From: Verticillium longisporum
Lineage: Eukaryota; Ascomycota; Sordariomycetes; Glomerellales; Plectosphaerellaceae
DNA length: 64,000 nt
NCBI GenBank assembly: GCA_019188255.1
Contig: JAETXT010000008.1
Location: 3,968,001-4,032,000 of the forward strand
Reading direction: 5' to 3'
Below the pieces are notes generated by a model that was given only the letters and a program-made list of their open reading frames with translations, had not been told where the DNA came from and did no database searches. Shown here piece by piece: positions 36,698-49,022 of the stretch; positions within the stretch are counted from its first letter, which is position 1, and every line of letters starts with the position of its first letter. The translations under genes and the position numbers were made by a program.

Positions 36698-38700
36698 GGC
36701 CATATTAAGTAACGAAATGAACGACGAGGAAATGTGGTTTTCAACGGATTTCAATAACAAGACGTGCATCGAAGAAGGTCCTGTTGGGTGAGATCAAACG
36801 AGCACTGTTGAGATGTGTCTGGATAACTAGTTTACTAGCCGAGATACGAAGCAGCGCACGATGTGGGAATGCTAGCAGAGCTCAACTTTCATTTCTAGAC
36901 TCAATAGACTAAATTCCATTCACTCCGAACAGAATATCTTCTGGAATACTGGAGAAAATAACCTTCATGCTACGGGACATACTTTGCAAAAGGTCTAGCG
37001 GCCTCGTCGCCAGAAGAGCTTGCCCTTCTTGGAGGAGCTCACAGTCTTGATGGCACTCAGTCTTCCATCAAGAATGAAAGATCGAGAACACTTCAGAATC
37101 TGACAGGTTCGTGATGAAAGCTTTGCACAGTGCGTCGTACCGGATTTGATAATGATCGACTTTGATCCCTAACAATTGCCAAGTGATCTACCCGTTCAAG
37201 CTGAGATATGCAATTGCCAAACGTGTAGCACTCCTATCCAGAAGTAATTCAGCGTAAGATATCGAAGTATTCTGAAACTAATGATGTTGCAGAAGACGCG
37301 TGGGAGTTTCTATAGGTTAGCCTCCAGCTGCATTTGTCTTGTGATCACACAACACGACTCAGCCTGAGCCCAATGCCCAGTTTCTGTGGGCAACAGGCGA
37401 GGCACCGAGACTCTGACATGACACTGATGGCCAAGATTTCTCTTTTTGAAAGGTAGATGGCTAGTTTGTCAAGAATAACAAGATATGCCAGATACGTTCA
37501 AGGTCATGTTAGATCACGACGGCAATCGAAGCATCAGTACATGGTCTCCAAGTGCGCTGGCCAATGATAGTGCAAGAACCGACACAGACTCCTTGTATTT
37601 GTGTAGCTGTTTACATACATTGCGTGCTTACGCTCAATCACACCGCGACGACTAGTAAGAACCGTCGACGGTGTCTTGCGGTTCTCGAAAGCTTCATCAA
37701 GGTAACAAGATATGATAGCTGCACCTTCAGCTATGAGAGAGCCACCATCCGCCACAAGTCCTAGTTACTCAAATCAACTCACCTGTTTCTGTTGTACAAA
37801 GTAAAATTGCACCCTTGGGCGCTTCAGCAGACTTTCACTTGCTTTTTGTTGCTCCTGTTGTAGTCAGGGCGCGGTAAAAGCATCCGAACTTGTCTATTTA
37901 AAACCGCTCAAAAGCATTGCTGGCAGTCTCACTCAAGACTGCTTCCTCTTTTTTCCCCCATCTTTTCGTTCATCGCACGAACGTCGTGGATGCAAGTGAC
38001 TGCCAACAAATGTTTATTCGAGTAATTTGTCCATTCTGAGTTGAAGTGCCCCAGTTATCGCTATGCAAGATAATCTTGGCCTGTAGGAGTCGAAGGCGCA
38101 TTGTCTCTTGAAACAGAGGGACCTGCCTGAAGCGTTGCTTTCAATGCAGACTGAGAAGTGATACCCAAAGGCACATAATCGCAGCACTCACACGCGTCAT
38201 TCTACCACACATCCCAAACACCATGATGACCAACACTTTGCGACGCAGAAGTGATGCTGACAGAGGCCATAGATGCGTATGAGTGAGGGCCTAGGCCCTT
38301 GGTCGCATAAACGGCAGCCAGGGTCAGGGAGGCCTCGAATCGTGTCGACTCGCAGAGAGATCCACAGGTTTGCCGGTTTTGATCAGAAGAAACGCCCTCT
38401 CCAGCGTCTTTGCCGGCACCCCGCATTCCGAGAGAAGACTTGCAGAATGGATCGCACGCTTCTCGGTCGAATGCTCGGTACACTGCTCAGGCAGAATGAC
38501 GAGTTCGCGTTCGGTGGATTACCGAGGTGCCGAACTCGGCAGTATTATGAGGAATCGGCCGGTCCGAATGCTCTTTACAACGCCTCAGCCGGTCTTTCGA
38601 TGCATGATTTTGAGTTGAGCGTGGCTCCCCCACAAAAAGCCACAGAAAGTAGCACCCAGGGCTGACCCTGTCATGAAAGGTTGGTAGCTGAGGAAAAATT
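36698..38700. other. Intergenic region left of the MITE-like element
   Basis: About 2.0 kb. No supported gene. A promoter-like stretch with TATTTAAAA occurs near 37,893 but no convincing coding region follows. A plus-strand frame at 38273-38665 is open but matches nothing I recognise. Confidence 0.55.
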
Positions 38701-38855
38701 GAGGACGGTTATTTGCTCAGCCCTTGTTTATACATCGACGCCACAGCTAATTTTGGTGGTGGAGCTATGTTTGTGGCTTTTCCCCTGTCTATTGTGGCTT
38801 TCCCCCTGTTGGGCAGAGCAAATAACCAACAAGGGCTGAGCAAATAACCGTCCTC
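38701..38855. mobile_element. MITE-like element with perfect 28-bp terminal inverted repeats
   Basis: Bases 38701-38728 are the exact reverse complement of 38828-38855, enclosing a 99-base core. The core contains two imperfect tandem copies of gtggcttttcccctgt (near 38773 and 38794). An extra direct copy of gagcaaataacc sits just inside the right arm. No protein is encoded. The flanks share a ggaaaaa word (38692-38698 and 38856-38862) that might be a target-site duplication, though it is offset by two bases on the left. The most likely reading is a non-autonomous DNA transposon. A structured RNA or large terminator hairpin is the alternative. Confidence 0.75.
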
Positions 38856-38970
38856 GGAAAAAGAGGAACTGCCAAGAACGGGAACGTGCCGACAGGCATT
38901 CTATTCGTCGGGTTTATGCTCCCACTACAGCTAACCTTACTCATTTCATTACTCGTCATCCTCGTCCTCA

Positions 38971-40547
<1,577 letters not shown>

Positions 40548-41747
40548 GATGTTGATAGTGTGCCGGACACAATGGTATGACTGACTTGCTACCAGGCAGT
40601 ATTGTTGATGGCCGGGGAGTTCCCCTGCTTAAAAGAGCTGTTAATAAGTGGGAAGGTGACAACAAAGTGATAGATGGGTAGGGCACCGCACCAACGCACA
40701 TGCAATGCAATGCGAGACGAGACGAGGCGGGGCACACGCCTAAAGAGTTAACAAACTCTTTGTAATTTTGAAACCATCGTCTCAAGGCACAAAGGCCAGC
40801 ACATGTCAGGTTTCGAGGCCTGGGGAAGTCCGCCACCAGACGATGCAAGTTGAGATGATGGCACTGAAGCCTCCCCACTCTTCAGAGGCAACCGCGTGCA
40901 TGCTAAGACCCTGATCGCCCTTAGAGGCGCTCGAGTCATGTCGCTCCCGCATCGGCGAGCTTCCCCAACTGTACATGCGCCGCTGAAGAATCGCCGGGAA
41001 CCCCTGTCTTTAGATCCTGGAAATTTAGACCTCGAGCCCTGACATGAATGAGATCCATCACGTTGATCGCCGATACGAGCGCAATAATGTCTTCGGCAAT
41101 GCTCGAACTGAAAACGTTGCACCTTTGGCGGGTCTTGACGTCGCACTTCCGCGCCCATTTTGTCCCAGGTTGGTAACCCACGTTTCGATCAGCGAGGTGA
41201 TAACCCTAGTTACACTGCAGAGCATATGTGCCCACATGGGGCAGGGTAAAGCGGAGAGGCAGGTGTTTCGCGCCAGAACAAGACGGGGCTTCTGGACGCC
41301 GTCGAGAACCGTCTCGACCGTTGATCAATGCCGTTCACAGCTCGATTGCCGACGGCATGTTCCAAGGCAGAGCCCCCAGGTACTGTGCTTTCCTGCTTCC
41401 ACGTCTGTCTGAATGGTTGCTTCCATGGGAGCCAGCGGCGTTGCCGACTCCGCCCCTGGAACCGGCGCGCAATAATCAGTTCCCCCGTCGTCGGCCAGAC
41501 TTGGCCGATACGGGCTTCTCTTTGTTTGTTTGCGACATGTGGGCTTGCAGCAGGTTGGTCAAGTAGTTGACAGGTTTATGCCGGCATGGAACCGTGGCTT
41601 GAGGCCGCCACGGAACGGGCTTATAAGCCGTCCAGACCCACGATACCTGGGCCCCATGTTGCATGGTCGACAGTCGAACTCTGTTCTGCTCGTTAGCCTT
41701 GTTTCTTCGTTTTTTTGAGCACCCAGGCGGTAGCTTTCGGAGCCATC
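40548..41747. other. Divergent intergenic region
   Basis: About 1.2 kb between the enoyl-CoA hydratase (-) and the AMP-binding/reductase pseudogene (+). No gene is supported. Confidence 0.6.
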
Positions 41748-44700
41748 ATGTCTTCCAATGCTTCGTTCCACAGCCTCGAGGATCTGCCCCTGGCAGACCG
41801 CGTCCTCTTCAACACCTTTGGCCGGGGTGAGAGGGCGTCCATCGCATATGGCGTTGTCCACCATGCCTTCGAGGCCATCGTTGCCGAGAACCCAGATGTC
41901 ACAGCCGTCCGCCACTACGATGGTACCGAGATCACATAAAGGGAGCTCAACCGACGAGCGAATATGCTCGCTAACGAGCTTCGCAATACCTACGGCATGA
42001 AGAGGGGCGAGAGGGTCGTTCTCGTGTACTCTCGGTGCATTGAGATGGTCGTCTTCATCTTCGCCGTGCTCAAGGCCGGCGGTCAGTATGTGCCCCTTGA
42101 TGGTGCCATTATCCCCGAAGACACCCTAGCATATGACATTGCCGACTCTGGGGCGCGCATTGTCCTCTGCACCCCCAAGTTTGAGGCCAAGGCTTCTGCA
42201 TGCATTCCGGCGGAAAGACAGCAGACGTCAAGGTCCTGGCTCTCGGCGCCAAGAGCCTTCTTTGGAGCACTGGATGCACCTCAAACCCCAGCGTGGAGGT
42301 GCTCCCGAGCGACGGTGTCTATGTAATCTACACATCTGGCACTACTGGCCGGCCAAAGGGCGTCGATGTCCGACATAGAGGCGTAACCAACAGTCTACTT
42401 GCCGAACCATCGAAGCTCGGCATTAAGGTTGGCTCCCAAGTCGCCCAACAGCTCAACGTCGGTTTCGATATGTGTACGTCCAAATCTCACCTCACTACAC
42501 TACTGCCGTGATCAGGACCGCTGACAAACTTAGGTGCATGGGAGATTCTGGGGACTATGATGAACGGCGGCACACTCCATATTCGAGGCAGCGGTGACGA
42601 CCTGTGGCATGACTGTCTGCGTCGCGTTGACACAGTCATCGCCACTCCGTCTGTGGTTCTCAAGCACATGCCGGATCGTGAAGACTTCCCCAACATCCGT
42701 ACCATCGCTGTCGGTGGCGAACCATGCCCACTCGCGCTGGCGGAGAAGTGGGCGCCATACGTCAGGTTCTGGAACGTTTGCGGACCAACTGAGATCAGCG
42801 TCCTTAACACGGCTCACCGTCAAAGGCCAGGTGCTGTTCTGTCGATTGGCCGACCAAACCCCAACACAAATGTCTACATCCTGGACGAGAACGAGAACCC
42901 CGTGCCCATCGGACAGCCTGGTGTCATGTGGGCCGGTGGTCCTGGTGTTTCAAAGGGATATCTAAATCTTCCCGAACTCACTGCTGAGAGATACAAGCTG
43001 GACAAGTTTACCAACAGCGGGTGAGTTGAATGCCTTACCATGTCACATGGTGTTATGAATGCTAATTTCCACTTAGCCGTATGATGTTCAACACTGGCGA
43101 TCTCGCTCGCTGGTTGGAAAATGGCAGCCTCGAGCCTCTCGGCCGCAAGGACGACCAGGTTAAAATCGCTGGCTTCCGTGTTGAGCTTGACGGAGTCTCC
43201 AGAGCCATTGAAAAGTGTCCGTCTGTCATTAAGGGCTGTGCTCTGAAGATTGGCGAGAAGCTCTGGGGCTTCTACTCAGCACCGCGGCCTATCGACGAGG
43301 CAGAGCTCAAGGAGACTGTCGGCCGTGGTCTCCCCTTCTACGCCGTACCAACTATCTGGAAGTTCCTGCCTGTCATTGCCTTGACACCCAACGGCAAGGT
43401 TGACAAGCGCATCCTGAAGTCCATCGCAATGGGAGATCCTCTTCCTACACCAGAGCCTTCTCCCGAACTTTCCCCAGTTTCTTCGGCTGTGGCCATCATT
43501 CCCAAGGCCACGATGTTCCGTCGGCAGGCCTCTATGGTCTCGCCCCCGCTCCCCTGAGCATCCCTGCTCGGGCGCTGACGCATGCTCCATCGGCTGGCAG
43601 CCTGCCATCGCCTGATTCAAGCCACTGGTCTCCCACGACTCTTGTCGGCTCTGAGAGCCAATTTAACCTCGAAAAGGGTGGCGAAGAGATTGTCGACGGT
43701 GAGCCCGAGCCAAAAGACTACGAGCTCCCCCAAAGAAGGGCTTCCACGGCTGGCGATGGCTTCGTCACCGTGGTCTGTCGGCGTATCGCAAGCTGTTCGG
43801 CACCATCTTCATCGCCAACTTCTCCGTCTTCCTCTGGATGTTGTTTGAGAGCCGCACCGACAACTTTGCGCTACCTCTGGGCAAGATTGCAACAGCAGTC
43901 GGCGCCAACCTCCTCGGTGCCGTTCTCCTGCGCCAGGACTACGTCATCAACTTCATCTTCCGGGTTTGCTCTCGCGTGCCAACGTCTTTCCCCCTGGGGG
44001 TCCGGCGGCACTTTGCCCGGGTCTATCACAACGGCGGCGTTCACTCTGGCTGCGCCGTCTCCGCCTCGGTCTGGTGGATCATCTACGCCTTTGCCGCCAC
44101 GGGCAGCTTCATCTCCAAGTCCCCCGTCTACAACGTGAACATTCCGACTCTCGTGCTGACCTACCTCGTCCTCTTCCTGCTCATCGCCATTCTCGTCATG
44201 GCGTACCCGACCATTCGCGCCAAGATGCATGACCAGTTCGAGTGGACCCATCGCTTTGCCGGATGGACCTCCGTCGGCCTCGTTTGGGCGCATCTCGTGC
44301 TGTCCGCCCAGTCCATCGCCTCCCCTTCCCAGCCCCTCGGCGCCACCCTCGCGCGCACGCCGTCGGTTTATCTCGTCGGGCTGACCACCCTCAGTATCGT
44401 GCTCCCCTGGATGCGCCTGCGCCGCGTCCCCGTCCGCCCAGAGCCGCTCTCCAAGCACGCCGTCCGACTGCATTTGACTTCAGCACGCCGGCCCCCTGCA
44501 CCTCCAAGGGCGTCCGCATCACCGATAAGCCGCTCGTTGAGTGGCACGCCTTCGCCGCCATCCCGGAGCCCGGCGGCAAGGGCTTCAGCATCGTCGTCTC
44601 CAAGGCGGGCGACTGGACGAAGCGCATCATCGAGAACCCGCCCACGTCCATCTGGACCCGCGGTACGCCGGCCTCGGGCGTCCTCGCCGTCGCGCCCCTC

Positions 44701-45044
44701 TTCAAGAAGATTGTTCTCGTCAGCACCGGCTCCGGCATCGGCCCCTGCCTGCCCGTGCTCATGGAGCGGCGCGTCCCCGCCCGCGTCCTCTGGAGCACCA
44801 AGAACCCTCTCAGCACCTACGGCCAGGGCATCATGGATACGATCCTCGCGGCCGACCCCGACGCGCTCATCTGGGACACGGACGAGCGCGGACGGCCGGA
44901 CCTCGTCAAGCTTGCGTACCAGCTCTATGTGGAGAGCGGCGCCGAGTGCGTGGCCATCATCTCCAACGGGCCAACGACGAGCAGTTTGTGTATCAGATGG
45001 AGAGCCGTGGAGTGCCTGCGTTCGGGCCCATCTGGGACTCTTAG
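41748..45044 (+). pseudogene. Broken AMP-binding / transmembrane / flavin-reductase gene (TmpL-like)
   Basis: An intact relative would be a membrane flavoprotein joining an adenylation-like domain, about six helices and a FAD/NAD(P)-binding reductase domain. That is the architecture described for fungal TmpL (redox homeostasis, conidiation). Adenylation motifs are present: TSGTTGRPKG, NVCGPTE, FNTGDLARW, GRKDDQVKIAGFR and NGKVDK. Helices run from about 43,790 to 44,410; the reductase part has STGSGIGPCLPVL. Two introns are intact (42474-42533, 43021-43076). Lesions: an in-frame TAA at 41937-41939; a frame change near 42,190-42,210; one at the C-run near 43,545-43,556; one at the C-run near 43,727-43,731; one at a T-run near 44,473-44,475; one near 44,966-44,970. 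No carrier or condensation domain follows. The lesions are not RIP-type. The final stop agrees with the expected C-terminus, so decay seems recent. Confidence 0.85.
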
Positions 45045-45439
45045 TAGCTAGTAGCGGTCTTCTGTAGTGTTTGTTGTGTGTGGAATATGAATTTGAGAAA
45101 GTTTTTTACTGGTCCATCATGGAAATTTGGGCAAATCCCTCCAGATCAACCAGAACGGTCCCGTTATGTGCGGGTCACCGTGAGATACCTTCTGGCTGAA
45201 AACATGGACCTGGTCGTTGGTCCATGAGACACAGCGCCGTTGGGGATTTTCGCTCAAGAATTATTTCAGCGTAAAGAGGCGTTTCGACACAAAATCATAG
45301 TTTTAGTCAAGGCCATCTATCAGGTATAGAAACTACATCCCGTTTTCCACCCCTCTCTGAACGCTAGTGTAACCAGATCGCAGGTCGCTAGTCGGAACGT
45401 CGACGCGCGTATCGTCACATTGGATTGCCACAAATACAT
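45045..45439. other. Convergent intergenic spacer
   Basis: This is the 3' region between the TmpL-like pseudogene and the Zn2Cys6 gene. Nothing else is seen. Confidence 0.7.
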
Positions 45440-47988
45440 CTAATCAAGCTCCATAGCAGCTTCTGTGTCCCGCATGGGGCTGATGCGGTCAATGGCGCAT
45501 CTCGCAAGGCGTGTCAATTCGGCAAAGAATTCATTCACCTCCTGGAAATAGGCTTGTTCTTTAGCTGTCAGAGGGCTCTTTTTCATGCTCATGATGAGGC
45601 TCGGTATTGTGCATAATAGATCTAAATCGTCTTCGGCTTGGGCGTCGCATGGGTCGAGTAGAATGTTACAGAACAGTGTTAGCGTTGCCGACATGGGATA
45701 GAAGACGACGAGCCTGCTAGATGTCAGCACGTGCAAAGATCAGTCACGGACCGGGTCTTGAGCCATCTCATACCAAAAGGCAGTCTCGGCAATGCCATCA
45801 GCTGCAGCGCGGAGATAGATGAGTGTCGAGCGGCTGGCTTGCACGGTGATGGCAACACTCGAACTGACTCCTTCGCCTCCTGCCCAAACAGAACATCGCC
45901 CGCTTGCCCTATGAATGGCGGCCGAGAGGTAATGATACTCAAAGTGAATGATGCTTTTCTTCATTATGATGTGGCGGTCCATATCCTTGTCAATGGAGGA
46001 GGCTGCGTCTTCGGAGAAGGCAAGAGCCGGTCGGAAGGGTTGTGGAACAGAACACCGCCACCTCTCCAGCTCTTCGTCAAGCTCGCGAATGTCGCGGAGA
46101 AGCTCAGCATCTGATTTTTGGAGGGCCGCCGTTGAGTATAACACTCTGTAGGTTTTTGACTTGATGATGGTCAGAGTTAGATCACCCGGCAGTGTAGTGG
46201 GGAACGTTCCCAGCCAGGCACGCGGGGTAGAATTCGTGTCACTGAGGGATCCGGCACCCTCTCTGACCATAAGCTGTGGATCTCGATGGGCCTGTGGAAG
46301 GGTGAGATCGCAGTAATCATCCTCAATCGACGGAGGCAGTCCCGTGCGAACGGAAACCTCTTTGTCAAGGGTGTACGCCATCCAAAACATCTGCCTGAGA
46401 TGGCTTTCAAGCCATTGGTCGCGTTCCGCGCGATAGACCGCATTGTTGGTTGTTGAACGTTGGCTGGGCTGCGCATGACCACCGAGCATAAAGAGTATAC
46501 GGCATGCGAGAGCGTGGACGACCGAGCCTCGTTGAAAGTCGCCCATAAACATGCTAGACATGCACTGGGCAGGGTTAGAAAGCATCCAAAGCCTCGAGGC
46601 AGTAGACCTACAAGCATGAACAGGGTCTGGAAGCTCGGCACATCCACCTGGTGCATGATCTGAGGAATGAGCTGCCAGGCTTTACTCATGTATAACTGGC
46701 CGTCAATACCAATCTCGCCAACATGTTCCATGCGGCTATGGTGAACAAATGCCATGAAAGCAAACAGACATGCCTTGGCGCTGGTTGCTTCTATAGTCAG
46801 AGGACTGCCCTCGTCTTCGTATGCAAGGTCGAGGGTGGCTGGAATTCCTCAGGCTCAACAATAGGGAAAGGCATGGCCAAATGAGGAAGAGCAGTACGCA
46901 CGAACGCAGCTCTCGACGAGCGCCTTATCCGGCAACTCCCAAGTCGTTGCACAGACATTATCTCCGGGCCTCAAGGGAGCGTGGTTCTCCTTGGTGCTGT
47001 GCCAAGGGGGGCCAGTAGCGAGCAACTTCTCAAAGGTAGGGTCTTGACCCGTGCGAGATCGGATCCAGTTTTGGCCGTTGGGAGAAAAGAAGGGGATGCC
47101 ATTGCAGGAGCTGATTTCTCCTACGTGAAAGCCAGCAAAGTGAAGGGTACCAAAGTTGCTGCTCTTTGGCCGGCCGGCAGAGCGTGCTTTTCTTGTTGTT
47201 GTGGCAGGCGATAAGCCCTCGCCAGTGTGCTTATGACCGTTGGGGGTGGCACCGTTGTTACTCGCGGTGCCCGAGTCCCCTGTCTGGCCGTTCGGATGAT
47301 ACGACGAGGCGCTGGGTGAGGTGGTCTCCGAACCGTCACACTCCTTTGACTCGAGGATTCTCGCTGCCAAGTTCTTTTGAGCAGCATCGAGAGCAAGCTC
47401 GATGCGCTCAATACGTCTGGCTAGATCTGTGTCTGAGTTTCCACTGCCAAGTGAAACGGGTCAGCTCTGTCGGCCAAGAGATTAACGAGGAGGATCGCGG
47501 CACTGATTCGACCAGGCGATCCGGGATCCGATGCATGTGAGATGCAGGTGGATGACTATCCACGCCAGGGAGAGGGGGGACGCCCAGCACATGGCCCGAG
47601 ACGCTGGTCCCGGATTGGCGGGAGACCCGCCCTCCTCGGTTGAGACATGTCGGCGATGAGCTCTGCCGGGGTGCTTGAAAGTCCGGTCCGGACCTACCTT
47701 GGTTTGGGGGTTCGCTTCCTAGCTCCTAGGATGCGGTTAAAGGTGCACGTCGCACCGTTGTGGAAGCAGAAATTGCACTGAGGCAGTACACCATCACACT
47801 GGATCTGCTGCAAGTTAGACAGATCGGTCCCTGCACCGAGGAGGCACGACACAGGACGGTCAAATTGCAAGGCAGCCATCGGCCATGGCGACCCTCTGTG
47901 GAGTGGGGCATGAGTGACTGGATATAGGCAGGCATTGACTGACCTTCCTTCGGTGACAGGAATCGCAGGCCCTCTTCTTTCGGGTCAT
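45440..47988 (-). CDS. Zn2Cys6 transcription factor, head-to-head with ABCG pump
   Basis: A fungal regulator with an N-terminal zinc cluster and a fungal-specific (MHR) domain. Minus-strand exons are 47988-47944, 47804-47698, 47443-46902, 46838-46612, 46564-45774 and 45713-45440, giving 661 residues. The zinc cluster is CDSCHRRK on exon 1 and IQCDGVLPQCNFC...C on exon 2 (Cys 8, 11, 18, 25, 28, 35; canonical C-x2-C-x6-C-x6-C-x2-C-x6-C). The MHR domain spans roughly 190-600, with QRGSVVHALACRILFMLGGH and LVVFYPMSATLTLF. Two acceptors are NAGNAG doublets (at 47805-47810 and 45714-45720). The 46901-46839 intron is doubtful: its bases look like eroded protein (see findings). If it is not spliced, two stops end the protein after about 240 residues. 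Likely target: the divergent ABCG pump 1.0 kb away. Confidence 0.8.
46839..46901 (-). other. 63-base segment: eroded exon or newly formed intron
   Basis: On the minus strand it begins gtgcgt and ends ttccag, with a CTGAG branch-like word about 14 bases before the end. Removing it preserves frame. Read through, it contains two stops. Its middle read in the +1 frame gives IVEPEEFQ, which fits the conserved FPxVxPxxF position of fungal regulators. This implies a gained base near the ccctatt step and a lost base near ccagcc. Confidence 0.6.
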
Positions 47989-49022
47989 GTTGAAGATGCA
48001 AGAAACTCTCCCTCGCGGAAAGGTAGAAAGACAAGTGGAATGGGATGTCTCTGTGCCAGGTGGACACGGCGGTTGGTTTGAGGTATTTCGCCGCGGACGA
48101 GTAGAATGTGTCACGCCGGCTGCGTTGAGCCCAAGCCAGAGCCAGAAGGAGCCACGGCCGGTGAAGTCGTGAAAGCAGGAGCTGACGGGACATCCGGGCA
48201 GCCGCAGCCTTGGAAGGGCGGGGGCCACGGGGCTTAAAGGCACGACCGCTGAATCAGCGGGTGGGCGATCCCTTCTCGGCAGATACCAGTGGGTTCGGGG
48301 GAACTTTCTGGTGGGTTAAATCCGAACCCGCCGCACGTTCCTGCTCGATTGCGTCAACTCCACACTGAGCTGAGACAGAGGGCAAGAGAGCGTGAGAGAG
48401 GGCAAGAGCCAACGACAAGCACTGCTTCCCCGCTGACTCAGCGCACTTTGCTCCCTGCACCACGGACAAAGGTGGTATTCGCTTGCCATCCGACAGGGTC
48501 CAGCGTCGCGGTCCCGCCTCGAGCCTGACATGCAAACCCAAAACACCATCATCCAAACACGAGTCCCTGCATCTAGAAACGCAGGCTTACCTTGCTTTGT
48601 TCACCAGCGAATATCCACTGGGGGCCGAAGACCCGACGCGATGCTGCGAAACTCGTGCTTGACCTGTGCCGTGGCGCTCCCTCCACGTCTTTTTCTCGTT
48701 GACTAAGCGGTCTCAAAATGCCAGACGCAGCCTCAACAGCGGGCCATATGTTGTTTACTCACCAGGGTCCGGCCCTCCGAAGGGCGGATCCACGGCTCAA
48801 TCATGACAGCAACACTTGATAGTGCCTCCGGTCAAACCGCAAAGGCATGACGCTTTGTTGTCCGACTCGAATCGGTGCTCGATTCGGTGCCTTGAGAACC
48901 CCGAAACCCGCTTGCCCTCCAGTATATATCATGTTCTCGCACTTTTTGCCCCCGTCGAGGGAAATGTTTAGTTCGAGCCAGCAAACCTCTGTCAGACCCT
49001 GGTTCTCCTCTTCAAGCCAACC
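47989..49022. promoter_or_regulatory. Shared divergent promoter of regulator and ABCG pump
   Basis: A 1.03-kb region flanked by two start codons facing away from each other. It contains an everted CCG-N5-CGG at 48777-48787, the kind of half-site pair bound by Zn2Cys6 dimers, about 235 bases before the pump start. A TATATA word lies at 48923-48928, about 95 bases before the pump start. No gene is seen inside. Confidence 0.55.

Noticed and set aside
36004..37780. A possible CRISPR, tRNA or rRNA signal in the gene-poor 36.7-38.7 kb region
   Set aside because: No regularly spaced repeats, no cloverleaf with a GGTTCGA-type arm, and no 5S-like internal promoter could be found by eye.
38273..38665. 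A 130-codon plus-strand frame next to the MITE-like element
   Set aside because: No match to a known family, and an overlapping frame is equally open. It is probably non-coding.
41748..43557. A working stand-alone adenylation enzyme at the front of the TmpL-like gene
   Set aside because: The TAA at 41937 removes all but the first 63 codons, and a further frame change occurs near 42.2 kb. A shorter product from an internal ATG would lack the N-terminal adenylation fold.
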